From the NCBI GenBank assembly GCA_002422285.1, contig DIUF01000058.1:1-53097 (forward strand): a DNA stretch of 53,097 bases, written 5' to 3'. A model generated the notes under the pieces. That model was not told the DNA's origin, made no database searches, and worked only from the letters and a program-made list of their open reading frames with translations. The position numbers were made by a program, and so were the translations under genes. Of this stretch, positions 1 to 7,960 are shown piece after piece (position 1 is the first letter of the stretch; each line of letters begins with the position of its first letter). This DNA is from Flavobacteriales bacterium UBA6165 (GTDB lineage: Bacteria > Bacteroidota > Bacteroidia > Flavobacteriales_D > Crocinitomicaceae).

Positions 1-1424
1 TCTTTGATGAAGCCAAACACCCGCAAGCGCTGACTTTCTCTGTAATGCACAGTTTTTATCGGCTTACGACCCGGTGGCAATTCATCAATCACAGAAACAT
101 CCAAGTCGCCATAAAAAGATAGCGCCAAAGTTCGAGGAATGGGTGTCGCTGTCATCACCAAAATATGAGGCGGCATCGTATTTTTCTTGTACAATTTTGC
201 TCGTTGCGCCACACCAAATCTGTGTTGTTCGTCGATTACGGCATACCCCAAATTTTTAAACTTCACTTTTGGTTCGATGATGGCGTGTGTGCCTACCAAA
301 ATTTGCACGGTTCCATCTTCCAAACCTGCGTGAATTTCTCGGCGCTCGGCTGTTTTTGTACTTCCTGTTAAGAGCCGAATTTGAATATCTGTTTTTTGCA
401 AAACTTCCGAAAGCGATTGAAAATGCTGCTGCGCCAAAATTTCTGTGGGCGCCATTAGCGTTGCTTGGTATCCATTTCCAACGGCAATCAACATGGTGAG
501 TAGGGCAACCATCGTTTTTCCACTGCCCACATCGCCTTGCAGCAAACGATTCATCTGTGAACCCGTGAAAAAATCGGCACGAATTTCTTTGACTACGCGT
601 TTTTGGGCCCCTGTGAGTTCAAAGGGCAAATGATTTTCATAAAAATCGAGAAACACATCGCCCACGCTATCAAACACAAAACTTTTGATTTTAGCCTTGC
701 CAATTTGCTTGCGCAGAATCAGTTCCATTTGTAGAAAAAACAATTCTTCATATTTCAATCTGCGTCGAGCAGCCTGAGCCCAATCGTGGTTCTTCGGATA
801 ATGGATCTGGCGAATGGCATCGTTTCTGGAAAGCAATTGATTTTCTTGAAGAAGTTTGTTTGGAAAAACTTCTGGAAAAACATAGCCTTGAATTTGCTCC
901 AATAAATTCTCGACCAGTTTGGCAATTCCTTTGGCATGCAATCCTTTTGCCGATGCTTTTTCTGTGCTTGGATAAACGGGAATCAGTTGTTTGGATAAAG
1001 TCGGATTTTCCACCACATATTCCAATTCAGGATGCGGAATATTCCAAGACGCTCCATAATATTTCGGTTTTCCATAAACCAGAACCGGTTTGTTTGGATA
1101 TAAATTTCCTTCTACATAATTGATTCCCGCAAACCAAGTGAGTTCAATGCTTCCTGTTTCATCCGCAAAAACAGCCGAAAGTCGTTTGTTTCTGCCCATT
1201 CCAGATTTTTTGATGCTGCGAATTGTTCCCTTCAATTGCACATAGCCATCAATTTCTGGAATTTGACGCACCGTGTTAATCTCCGACTTATCAATATAAC
1301 GGAAGGGGAAATAATGCAACAAATCGCGGAAAGTGAAAATGCGAAGTTCTTTGTTTAAGAGTTCACCCCTTTGCGGACCAACGCCTTTCAAAAATTCTAT
1401 GGGACTATCGAGGACGTCTTTCAT
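1..1424 (-). CDS. recG: ATP-dependent DNA helicase RecG (3' end outside window)
   Basis: RecG unwinds branched DNA such as Holliday junctions and stalled forks. About 474 residues are present, from the ATG at 1424 running off the left edge; the family is usually near 700 residues. The N-terminus reads PIEFLKGVGPQRGELLNKEL, the usual RecG wedge-domain opening. Further in are a Walker A segment (GDVGSGKT, about 485-530) and, near the edge, TATPIPRTLALS followed by YGDLDVS and DELPPGR, all diagnostic of RecG. The start lies 3 nt after the stop of the upstream sensor kinase, so the two are probably cotranscribed. The C-terminal helicase motifs cannot be inspected. Confidence 0.95.
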   Translation of the reverse strand, partial: MKDVLDSPIEFLKGVGPQRGELLNKELRIFTFRDLLHYFPFRYIDKSEINTVRQIPEIDGYVQLKGTIRSIKKSGMGRNKRLSAVFADETGSIELTWFAGINYVEGNLYPNKPVLVYGKPKYYGASWNIPHPELEYVVENPTLSKQLIPVYPSTEKASAKGLHAKGIAKLVENLLEQIQGYVFPEVFPNKLLQENQLLSRNDAIRQIHYPKNHDWAQAARRRLKYEELFFLQMELILRKQIGKAKIKSFVFDSVGDVFLDFYENHLPFELTGAQKRVVKEIRADFFTGSQMNRLLQGDVGSGKTMVALLTMLIAVGNGYQATLMAPTEILAQQHFQSLSEVLQKTDIQIRLLTGSTKTAERREIHAGLEDGTVQILVGTHAIIEPKVKFKNLGYAVIDEQHRFGVAQRAKLYKKNTMPPHILVMTATPIPRTLALSFYGDLDVSVIDELPPGRKPIKTVHYRESQRLRVFGFIK

Positions 1425-1427
1425 AGA

Positions 1428-2324
1428 TTACATCGCTTTGAAAGTCATAGTAAAGCATAAACCACCAGAACTTATGTTTTCAGCTTTAATTTCGCCGTGC
1501 ATGGCACGAACCAGCTCTTTAACAATATATAAGCCCAGACCAACCCCTTTCGAACTGCGTGTTTCTTCATGACCCAGACGTGCAAATCGTTGGAAAATGA
1601 TATCCAATTTTTCAGCTGGAACACCAGGACCGTTGTCTTCAAAAATTACTTTGAGTTGCTTTTCATTTCCAGAGCATTGAACCGAAATTCTTGGGAAATC
1701 ACCAGCGTATTTTAATGAATTGTCTATCAAATTTGAAAGGATAGAATGGAAAGCATTTTTATCCAAGTTGAAATTCAAATTTTCTGGACACGATGTTTCA
1801 ATTTCGCAAGCATTTTGCATGCGCGCTGCATTCAAAGCGGTGTCAATGGCTTGCTTGATGTTTATGGATTCTTTGTGCAATTGAAAAGTTCGATTTTCCA
1901 ATTGAGAAACGGAAAGAATATTGTCGATGATTTGTTGCAAGCGCTCGTTTTCAGTGAGGGCATTTGTGGCTATTTCATTGCGTTTATCTTCATCGAGTTG
2001 ATGTCTTTTTAGCGTTTGAAGATAGAGTTTCACAGATGCAATTGGAGTTTTCAATTCATGGGTCACAGCCAAAAGAAAATTTTTCTGCTGCCTTGAAAGT
2101 TCAATGTCTTTCAAAATGGATTTTCTGATTTGAAAAATGGCAAAAACCACGATGCTAAAAAACACGACGCCTTCACCCAGAATCATCCAAGTACGTTTTC
2201 GGATGTAGTCGGGCTCATCGTTGAGTAAACTTGTCAAGTCAATAATATGATAGGCCCACCATGCAAATTGAAGCAGGACATAAAAGGCTAGGAGATAAAC
2301 GAAAAGTGCGGTTTGGCGTCTCAT
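1428..2324 (-). CDS. Sensor histidine kinase
   Basis: A 298-residue membrane-bound sensor kinase. Two hydrophobic segments (about residues 8-28 and 46-66) enclose a short periplasmic loop of roughly 15-20 residues, too small for a classical ligand domain. HisKA follows, with the phospho-acceptor His89 in VTHELKTP; then the ATPase domain with the N box (NLIDNSLKYAG), G1 box (DNGPGVP) and G2 box (GVGLGLYIVKEL). No response regulator is adjacent; the next gene downstream is recG. A -7 box ends 4 nt before the ATG, suggesting a leaderless message. The signal sensed cannot be deduced; it may respond to envelope state. Confidence 0.9.
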   Translation of the reverse strand: MRRQTALFVYLLAFYVLLQFAWWAYHIIDLTSLLNDEPDYIRKRTWMILGEGVVFFSIVVFAIFQIRKSILKDIELSRQQKNFLLAVTHELKTPIASVKLYLQTLKRHQLDEDKRNEIATNALTENERLQQIIDNILSVSQLENRTFQLHKESINIKQAIDTALNAARMQNACEIETSCPENLNFNLDKNAFHSILSNLIDNSLKYAGDFPRISVQCSGNEKQLKVIFEDNGPGVPAEKLDIIFQRFARLGHEETRSSKGVGLGLYIVKELVRAMHGEIKAENISSGGLCFTMTFKAM

Positions 2325-2328
2325 GTTG

Positions 2329-2336
2329 CAAAAGTA
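2329..2336 (-). promoter_or_regulatory. Bacteroidota -7 box for the sensor kinase
   Basis: On the minus strand this reads TACTTTTG, an exact TAnnTTTG match. Its final G is followed by exactly 4 nt and then the kinase ATG at 2324. I see no good -33 TTG at the usual spacing. Confidence 0.6.
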
Positions 2337-2423
2337 ATGAATCTGTTGATGTTTCGAAATGACAGCAAGGAAATGGTGAATGTTAAAAATTTAAATAAAA
2401 AAAATCATGAATACTAAAATTGA

Positions 2424-2431
2424 TACTTTTG
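2424..2431 (+). promoter_or_regulatory. Bacteroidota -7 box for the DUF3078 gene
   Basis: TACTTTTG followed by GCGCCC, 19 nt before the ATG at 2451. It diverges from the kinase promoter about 90 bp away. The -33 element is weak. Confidence 0.6.
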
Positions 2432-2450
2432 CGCCCAAAATTTTATAAAA

Positions 2451-3356
2451 ATGAGGAATATAAACATTTTAGTAGCAGCTTTTTTAATGGCTGTGAATGG
2501 GATTCAGGCGCAAGACACTTCTGCTGTAAAATCACCATGGAAGTTAGAATCGGTATATGGCTTTAATGCCACGCAATCATCATTCGTGAATTGGGTTGGT
2601 GGTGGACGCAACAACGTTTCTGCTTTGGCTTTTGTTCATGGGACAGCCAACTATAAAAAAGGTACTTCAAATTGGAATACCGAATTACGTTTGGCATTGG
2701 GAGGCGTCCAGTTTTTTGATGAAGCGAGAATCCAAAAAACTGATGACATCATTAATTTGGCAACTAAGTATGGATATGAGTTTAAAGAAACATGGTTTTT
2801 TACTGCTTTAGGCGATTTTCGAACCCAATTCATGGACGGTTTTGTTAATCCAATAGACACATTACCTGCATCTCGTTTCATGGCGCCAGCATTTTCGATT
2901 TTCGCCTTGGGAATTGACTACAAACCAAGTAAAGATTTCTCTATTCTTATGGCCCCAGCAACTGGAAAGTTTACTTTTGTGAACGACCAACGTCTCTCTG
3001 ATTTAGGTGCGTTTGGTGTCACCCTTGGCACACGTTTTCGTCCTGAGCTAGGAGCTTACGTAAAGTTTCGTTGGAGAAAGGATTTGATGAAGAATATTGA
3101 AATGGTGACACGTGCCGAATTTTTCTCGAATTATCTAGATCGTCCACAAAATGTAGATGTGAATATCGAGGCTATGTTCACCTTTAAGGTGAATGATTGG
3201 TTTTCTGCAATGCTTCAGGTCAATTTATTATACGACCATGATATAAGAATCCCAATTAAAGACGCCAATGGAAATGTTTATCAGGCACCCCGTACACAAT
3301 TCAGACAAATTATGGGGATTGGATTGCAATACAGAATTGCGAATTATAAAAAGTAG
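2451..3356 (+). CDS. DUF3078 family protein, exported
   Basis: A 301-residue protein with a signal peptide (about residues 1-20, ending IQAQ). The body resembles DUF3078, a Bacteroidota family of unknown function: an N-terminal QSSFVNWVGGGRNN segment, then alternating aromatic/hydrophobic strands (for example WFFTALGDFRTQF) and a C-terminal GIGLQYRIANYKK typical of an outer-membrane beta-barrel. It probably sits in the outer membrane. It stands alone with its own promoter and no operon partner. The family assignment is by recognition of the conserved N-terminal block; no ligand or activity can be assigned. Confidence 0.82.
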   Translation: MRNINILVAAFLMAVNGIQAQDTSAVKSPWKLESVYGFNATQSSFVNWVGGGRNNVSALAFVHGTANYKKGTSNWNTELRLALGGVQFFDEARIQKTDDIINLATKYGYEFKETWFFTALGDFRTQFMDGFVNPIDTLPASRFMAPAFSIFALGIDYKPSKDFSILMAPATGKFTFVNDQRLSDLGAFGVTLGTRFRPELGAYVKFRWRKDLMKNIEMVTRAEFFSNYLDRPQNVDVNIEAMFTFKVNDWFSAMLQVNLLYDHDIRIPIKDANGNVYQAPRTQFRQIMGIGLQYRIANYKK

Positions 3357-3449
3357 GTTGAATATTAATATATAGCTGTATCCTTTTTGATTTTTGTGAG
3401 TGGTTATTTTTACAATTCATGATTTTTAAATTTTCTTTCAACCTCAGTT

Positions 3450-3467
3450 TATTCAATTTATTGAATA
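3450..3467. repeat. 8-bp inverted repeat TATTCAAT upstream of rpsF
   Basis: TATTCAAT, a 2-nt centre, then ATTGAATA. A third copy of TATTCAAT lies at 3521-3528, inside the spacer of the rpsF promoter. The arrangement could be an operator for the ribosomal-protein operon or chance in an AT-rich gap. Confidence 0.4.
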
Positions 3468-3513
3468 GTTCAGTTTCTGTTTATCGGAGTTTTTGATATT
3501 AATATCTAGTTTT

Positions 3514-3544
3514 TTTGTCATATTCAATAAATTAACTACTTTTG
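3514..3544 (+). promoter_or_regulatory. Promoter of rpsF-rpsR-rplI
   Basis: TTTG (3514-3517), a 19-nt spacer, then TACTTTTG (3537-3544): one of the best matches in the window to the Bacteroidota primary-sigma consensus TTTG-N19-TAnnTTTG. The leader to the ATG is about 35 nt. Confidence 0.8.
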
Positions 3545-3579
3545 CACCCCGAAATTTTATTAATTAATTATTTGATTTT

Positions 3580-3924
3580 ATGAACAATTACGAAACTGTT
3601 TTCATTTTAACTCCCGTTTTGTCCGCTGAGCAGACAAAGGAAGCAGTAAAAAAGTTCGAAGATTTGATCACTTCTATGGGTGGTTCAATTGTGCATTCTG
3701 AAGATTGGGGGCTGAAAAAATTGGCTTACCCTATTCAGAAAAAAAGCACAGGCTTCTATTTTTTACTGGATTTCAAACTAGAAGGCACATCTTTGGCTAA
3801 GTTTGAAACTGAATTAAAGCGTGATGAACGAATCATGCGATTTTTAACTGTAAAAATGGATAAAGACCATTTGGCGTTCTCTGAAAAGAGAAGAACAAAA
3901 GCGTCTGGCGCTGTTGAAGCTTAA
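3580..3924 (+). CDS. rpsF: 30S ribosomal protein S6
   Basis: A 114-residue ribosomal protein of the small-subunit platform, where it pairs with S18. The start MNNYETVFILTPVLS and the strand WGLKKLAYPIQKKSTGFYFLLDF are characteristic, and the length is normal. It is first in a tight operon with rpsR (34 nt gap) and rplI (24 nt gap), the usual Bacteroidota order; priB or ssb, found between S6 and S18 in some other phyla, is absent. It is driven by the strong promoter at 3514-3544. Confidence 0.97.
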   Translation: MNNYETVFILTPVLSAEQTKEAVKKFEDLITSMGGSIVHSEDWGLKKLAYPIQKKSTGFYFLLDFKLEGTSLAKFETELKRDERIMRFLTVKMDKDHLAFSEKRRTKASGAVEA

Positions 3925-3958
3925 TCCTAGAAGTATTAAATTTTAAAAAATTAGAAAA

Positions 3959-4219
3959 ATGGCAGACGAAATTAGATATTTAACGCCGATCAACATTGAC
4001 ATCAAAAAGGACAAATATTGTCGTTTTAAAAAAAGTGGCATCAAGTATGTTGACTACAAGGATCCTGATTTCCTTTTGAAGTTTGTAAACGAGCAAGGTA
4101 AAATTTTGCCTAGACGAATTACAGGTACTTCTTCTAAATTTCAGAAAAAAGTAAATAAAGCTATTAAAAGAGCACGACATTTGGCGATTCTTCCATATGT
4201 TGGAGATATGCTTAAATAG
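3959..4219 (+). CDS. rpsR: 30S ribosomal protein S18
   Basis: An 86-residue basic protein that binds the 16S rRNA central domain together with S6. The segment YVDYKDPDFLLKFVNEQGKI and the RRITGTSSKFQKKVNKAIKRARHLAILPY block are typical of S18. The family is normally about 75-100 residues. Second gene of the ribosomal operon, starting at an ATG 34 nt after rpsF. Confidence 0.97.
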   Translation: MADEIRYLTPINIDIKKDKYCRFKKSGIKYVDYKDPDFLLKFVNEQGKILPRRITGTSSKFQKKVNKAIKRARHLAILPYVGDMLK

Positions 4220-4243
4220 TTGAATTCTTAAAAAGTTAGAAAC

Positions 4244-4690
4244 ATGGAATTGATATTGATAAAAAATGTAGATAGCCTTGGATATAAGGATGAATTGGTT
4301 ACAGTAAAGCCAGGATATGGTCGTAACTTCTTAATCCCACAGGGCTATGCAAAATTGGCTACTCCTTCTGCGAAAAAAGCTCATGCTGAAATTTTGAAGC
4401 AACGCTCGCACAAAGAGGCTAAAATTAAAGATGAAGCAGTTGAATTGGCTGCTAAGTTGCAAGGTGTGACTATTAAAATTGGCGCAAAGGCAAGCGAAAG
4501 CGGCCGTATCTTTGGTTCAATCAATACCATCCAATTGGCTGAAGCCTTGAAAGAGCAAGGTATTGAAATTGATAGAAGATCTTTAAAAATTAAGGATGAG
4601 CCAATTCGCGATGCGGGCACTTATACTGCCGAGGCAAATCTTCATAAAGAGGTTAGACCTTCCTTCCAATTTGAAGTAGTAGGAGAATAA
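4244..4690 (+). CDS. rplI: 50S ribosomal protein L9
   Basis: A 148-residue protein binding 23S rRNA near the L1 stalk. The N-terminal domain has the L9 signature (MELILIKNVDSLGYKDELVTVKPGYGRNFLIPQGYA), linked by a lysine/alanine-rich helix (about 45-75) to a C-terminal domain with GRIFGSI. Length is normal. Last gene of the operon: the stop is followed 23 nt later by a strong hairpin terminator. Confidence 0.97.
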   Translation: MELILIKNVDSLGYKDELVTVKPGYGRNFLIPQGYAKLATPSAKKAHAEILKQRSHKEAKIKDEAVELAAKLQGVTIKIGAKASESGRIFGSINTIQLAEALKEQGIEIDRRSLKIKDEPIRDAGTYTAEANLHKEVRPSFQFEVVGE

Positions 4691-4712
4691 TCCTGAGCTT
4701 AATATTTTAGGA

Positions 4713-4742
4713 GCCATTGGTATATTGCCAATGGCTTTTTTT
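4713..4742 (+). terminator. Rho-independent terminator after rplI
   Basis: GCCATTGG, a 7-nt loop, CCAATGGC, then seven T. The stem is a perfect 8 bp and it closes the S6-S18-L9 operon. Confidence 0.88.
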
Positions 4743-4811
4743 ATGTGCTTAATTTCAATGATTAATGTCTTGAATTGGATTAGGAAGTTGTCAATCTTGG
4801 CATCTTTTGAC

Positions 4812-4819
4812 TATTTTTG
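4812..4819 (+). promoter_or_regulatory. -7 box for the OmpA-like gene
   Basis: TATTTTTG (TAnnTTTG) with TTG at 4788-4790 as a possible -33 element (21-nt spacer). It lies between the rplI terminator and the ATG at 4887, which supports the later start. Confidence 0.6.
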
Positions 4820-4886
4820 TCGCTCAAAATCAACTAGAAAACTTTTTAGCATGGTTTTTGGCATTAGCAAACGAAACGTCCGTATT

Positions 4887-6047
4887 ATGAATGGTATAAA
4901 AATATTTTTCTTCCTTGTGCTTTGCTCGATAGGTTTTTATTCAAATAGTAAAGCCCAATCAAATCCAATTGTTAGTTCTGTGGAATGGGGGCAGCAAAGT
5001 GTAACGCTGAGCCCTGATAACGCTATAAAATCTGCTTTTTTTCAGTATGATTTTCTTAGCGATTATGGTATGGAAAATTGTGCATGGGTGCTCTTGACAG
5101 CCTCTTATGATGGAATTGTTAGTCTTTCAGCCCCTGCGAATAAAGATGCTTATGAAATTGCTTTGTTTCGTGCAGAGATTGGTGATTTTGAAAAGGAGCT
5201 TAGATCAGAAGGCGCATTTCTACTAGGTGCTCAAAAAGTAGCAGCAGGAAAGCCCCTCAATTTGGATTTAAATACCAATGCGGATGAATTCGAGTCATCA
5301 CTGTTTCAGATCTTAAAAGGTCAAAGTGTTTTGGTTTATATTAATTCTACAAAAGGAAAATTGATTAATTTTAATATTGAATTAAAACGATCCAACAGCT
5401 TAGAAGCTCGTAAGGCATTAGTTCCATTCGAATACCGTAAAACTCCTGCCTCGAAGTCTTTAAAAATAGTGGTTCGAGACGCGGTGACAGGTCTACCCAT
5501 CAAAGCTCGAATCAATGTCCAAGGTTTGAAAGGTATAGACAATGTTTACAACGCATCTGATTTTACCTTTGATTTGGTTACATCAAAAGCAGCTTCAATT
5601 TCTTGCGATGCTCAAGGATACTATACGCGTGATGTTGAGTTGAAATTGGTGCCTGGCGTAGACAATGTTGTAACCATAAAATTGAGCCCGTTTTCATCGG
5701 ATGTTAATATGCGCTTAGATGGTGTTCAATTCAAAGAAGGTTCAGCAGATCCGTTGCCTAGTGCTTATCAGGAGTTGAATAAATTGGTTGATTTTATGTT
5801 ATCAAATCCTAAAATCTCCATTGAAATTCAAGGGCATGTGAATGCACCCAACAATGAGAGCAGAGCTGCTCAGAAGCTGTCTGAGAAAAGAGCAAAATTC
5901 GTCTATGATTACCTCGTGTCTAAAGGAATTGATTCTAAGCGCATGACCTATGTGGGTTACGGCAATTCTGCTATGATTTTTCAAAACCCTAAAAATGAGG
6001 AAGAGGAAAAAGCAAATAGAAGGGTTGAAATCAAAATTTTAGATTAG
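4887..6047 (+). CDS. OmpA family protein
   Basis: A 386-residue exported protein; the ATG at 4887 is chosen because it opens a clean signal peptide (NGIKIFFFLVLCSIGFYS, cleaved near SKAQS), while the longer frame from 4725 would begin inside the rplI terminator. After an unassigned N-terminal region and a carboxypeptidase-regulatory-like strand segment (VRDAVTGLPIKARINV), the last 110 residues form an OmpA/MotB peptidoglycan-binding domain: IEIQGHVN, then LSEKRAKFVYDYLVSKGI and NRRVEIKI. The canonical helix-start Asp of such domains (GHTD) is replaced by GHVN. It probably links envelope layers. Its stop overlaps the tsaB GTG start by one base, so the two are likely translationally coupled. 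Confidence 0.88.
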   Translation: MNGIKIFFFLVLCSIGFYSNSKAQSNPIVSSVEWGQQSVTLSPDNAIKSAFFQYDFLSDYGMENCAWVLLTASYDGIVSLSAPANKDAYEIALFRAEIGDFEKELRSEGAFLLGAQKVAAGKPLNLDLNTNADEFESSLFQILKGQSVLVYINSTKGKLINFNIELKRSNSLEARKALVPFEYRKTPASKSLKIVVRDAVTGLPIKARINVQGLKGIDNVYNASDFTFDLVTSKAASISCDAQGYYTRDVELKLVPGVDNVVTIKLSPFSSDVNMRLDGVQFKEGSADPLPSAYQELNKLVDFMLSNPKISIEIQGHVNAPNNESRAAQKLSEKRAKFVYDYLVSKGIDSKRMTYVGYGNSAMIFQNPKNEEEEKANRRVEIKILD

Positions 6048-6730
6048 TGACTTACATACTGCACATTGAGACTAGCACAAAGGTTTGTTCTGTTGCTTTG
6101 TCGTGTAATGGAAAATGTATAGATTTTGTTACTGAAAGCTCCCTCGATTTTGTCCATAGCGAAAGACTCAATGTGTTAATTCTGGATTTACTGACTCGCA
6201 ATGGTGTGGATATTAAAATACTTGCAGCAGTATCTGTAAGTTCTGGCCCTGGAAGTTACACCGGTTTGAGAATAGGTGTTTCTACAGCAAAGGGCTTGTG
6301 CTATGCCTTGTCTATTCCATTGATTGAAATTGATTCATTGAGCGCCTTAGCCGGATTGATAAAACGTCAAAATACATTCGTTGAATCAGTTATTTTAAGC
6401 ATGATAGACGCCCGACGCATGGAAGCTTATACAGCGCTTTTTGATGCCAATTATTATCCAATTAAACCTGTTTCTGCAGATGTTTTTGATGTATCTTACT
6501 TGGCAGAAATATCAGAGCATAAGCAGATTGTACTCGTCGGTGATGCTCAAGATAAATGCAGGAGTCTTTGGGCAGAACGGAAAAATTTTCATTTTTCTAA
6601 CCTTAAAGCAGATGCCCGTGGTCAAATTGAATTGACTTATGATAAGTTTCGAAAAGAGGATTTTGTAGATTTGGTATATTTCGAGCCCCAGTATTTTAAA
6701 GATTTTCAACCAGGTGTGAAAGCGAAATGA
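6047..6730 (+). CDS. tsaB: tRNA threonylcarbamoyladenosine biosynthesis protein TsaB
   Basis: A 227-residue ASKHA-fold partner of TsaD needed to make t6A at position 37 of ANN-decoding tRNAs. Diagnostic blocks are ILHIETSTKVCSVAL at the start and SSGPGSYTGLRIGVSTAKGL around residues 65-85. Length is normal. Translation starts at a GTG that shares its G with the TAG stop of the OmpA-like gene (TAGTG). It converges with dprA, 7 nt away. Confidence 0.95.
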   Translation: MTYILHIETSTKVCSVALSCNGKCIDFVTESSLDFVHSERLNVLILDLLTRNGVDIKILAAVSVSSGPGSYTGLRIGVSTAKGLCYALSIPLIEIDSLSALAGLIKRQNTFVESVILSMIDARRMEAYTALFDANYYPIKPVSADVFDVSYLAEISEHKQIVLVGDAQDKCRSLWAERKNFHFSNLKADARGQIELTYDKFRKEDFVDLVYFEPQYFKDFQPGVKAK

Positions 6731-6737
6731 TTTCTGG

Positions 6738-7853
6738 CTAATACCCAAATCTATCGCTGAGCGCATACATTTTTCCTGGAAGTGTTTTCAAAAAACCAGC
6801 GATTTCCATTGTAAGCAAAACGCTGCTTAGCTGGCCAAGTGGTATTTGATGCACAACACTAAGTACGTCCAAAGACGCTTGTTTTTTGTCCTTAATAAAA
6901 CTGAATACTGCCCTCTGTTGATCGTCGAGTTCTTGTAAAAAATCCATTTGTTTGGCTCTTGTCGGCTTTGAGCTTTGCCAGTTCATCGTTTCAAAAAAAT
7001 CCTCTACGCCAGAAAACACATGTGCTTTATTGTTACCAATTATTTTGTGACAACCTCTCGAATATTTTGAATAAATCGGACCTGGAACAGCGAAAACATC
7101 CTTTCCATAATCATTGGCCAAGTTACATGTGATTAATGACCCACCTTGAACATCGCTTTCTACAACAATCAAGGCGTCAACCATGCCGGCCACAATTCTA
7201 TTTCTCATAGGAAAATTACAGGCATCAGGTTTTGTTCCATTTGGGAATTCCGTTAATAAACCTCCATTCAACATCATTTCCTCAGCTAGTTTTTTATGCT
7301 GATAAGGATAGACCAAATCCAGTCCATGTCCCAGTAAACCAATAGTAGGAACCCCTGTTTGAACACAAGATTTGTGAGCCACACCGTCAATGCCCATTGC
7401 TAATCCAGAAATTACCGTTACGTCTTTTTCCTTAAGTGAAGTAATAATGTCTTCAGTGACCTGTTTGCCGTAGTGGGTGGCATTTCTGGTGCCAACGATT
7501 CCCAACGTTCTTATTGAGTTGGCTTGAGTGTTTCCTTTTCCGAAAAGTAGAATGGGCGCGTCATCAATTTGCTTCAAACGACGCGGATAATCGTCATCTA
7601 AATAATGATAAATGTGTTGGGAGTCGTTCATGGCTGTTTGCATAATCCGCTCTGCATCTGCAACGACTTGATGAAGGTTTGATTGACTCAACTTATGATT
7701 AGCTAAACCAACTAATTTTCGAAGATTTTTAGGTTTCTCCTTAAAAAATGCTTCAGCCGAGCCAAGATTAGCGATAATTTGTTTTGCTCTTATGCAGCCA
7801 ATATTTGGCACCAAGGAAAGAGCGAGAGCGTATAGAGATTCTTCTGCTTTCAC
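6738..7853 (-). CDS. dprA: DNA processing protein DprA
   Basis: DprA loads RecA on incoming single-stranded DNA in natural transformation. The Rossmann core is clear: GIVGTRNATHYG, ISGLAMGIDGVAH, GLLGHGLDLVYP, FPMRNRIVAG, VVESDVQGGSLIT and a C-terminal winged-helix region (about the last 65 residues). The N-terminal SAM/HhH segment has LVPNIGCIRAKQII. I place the start at the GTG at 7853 (371 residues): a longer frame to 7961 would read through the -7 box at 7880-7887 and into the hemW start codon. Presence of dprA alone does not show competence. Confidence 0.93.
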   Translation of the reverse strand: MKAEESLYALALSLVPNIGCIRAKQIIANLGSAEAFFKEKPKNLRKLVGLANHKLSQSNLHQVVADAERIMQTAMNDSQHIYHYLDDDYPRRLKQIDDAPILLFGKGNTQANSIRTLGIVGTRNATHYGKQVTEDIITSLKEKDVTVISGLAMGIDGVAHKSCVQTGVPTIGLLGHGLDLVYPYQHKKLAEEMMLNGGLLTEFPNGTKPDACNFPMRNRIVAGMVDALIVVESDVQGGSLITCNLANDYGKDVFAVPGPIYSKYSRGCHKIIGNNKAHVFSGVEDFFETMNWQSSKPTRAKQMDFLQELDDQQRAVFSFIKDKKQASLDVLSVVHQIPLGQLSSVLLTMEIAGFLKTLPGKMYALSDRFGY

Positions 7854-7879
7854 GGGAGTAGTAATAAAAATTAGGTGCA

Positions 7880-7887
7880 CAAATGTA
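7880..7887 (-). promoter_or_regulatory. -7 box for dprA
   Basis: Reads TACATTTG on the minus strand, 26 nt before the GTG start at 7853. It is the main reason to reject the longer dprA frame. Confidence 0.6.
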
Positions 7888-7948
7888 CTTTTTTTCCGAA
7901 AAAATTGTTGTTTTTTTGAAAATTTTCTAATCATTTTTTTCAACACAC

Positions 7949-7956
7949 TATCTTTG
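7949..7956 (+). promoter_or_regulatory. -7 box for hemW, predicted leaderless
   Basis: TATCTTTG, followed by exactly 4 nt (CACA) and the hemW ATG. With the usual box-to-start spacing transcription would begin at or next to the ATG. Confidence 0.6.
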
Positions 7957-7960
7957 CACA

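Noticed and set aside
755..937. 60-codon minus-strand frame as a separate gene
   Set aside because: It is out of frame within recG, whose own frame encodes RecG-like sequence throughout.
4725..4886. N-terminal extension of the OmpA-like protein from an ATG at 4725
   Set aside because: It begins inside the rplI terminator hairpin and upstream of the -7 box; the ATG at 4887 gives a proper signal peptide.
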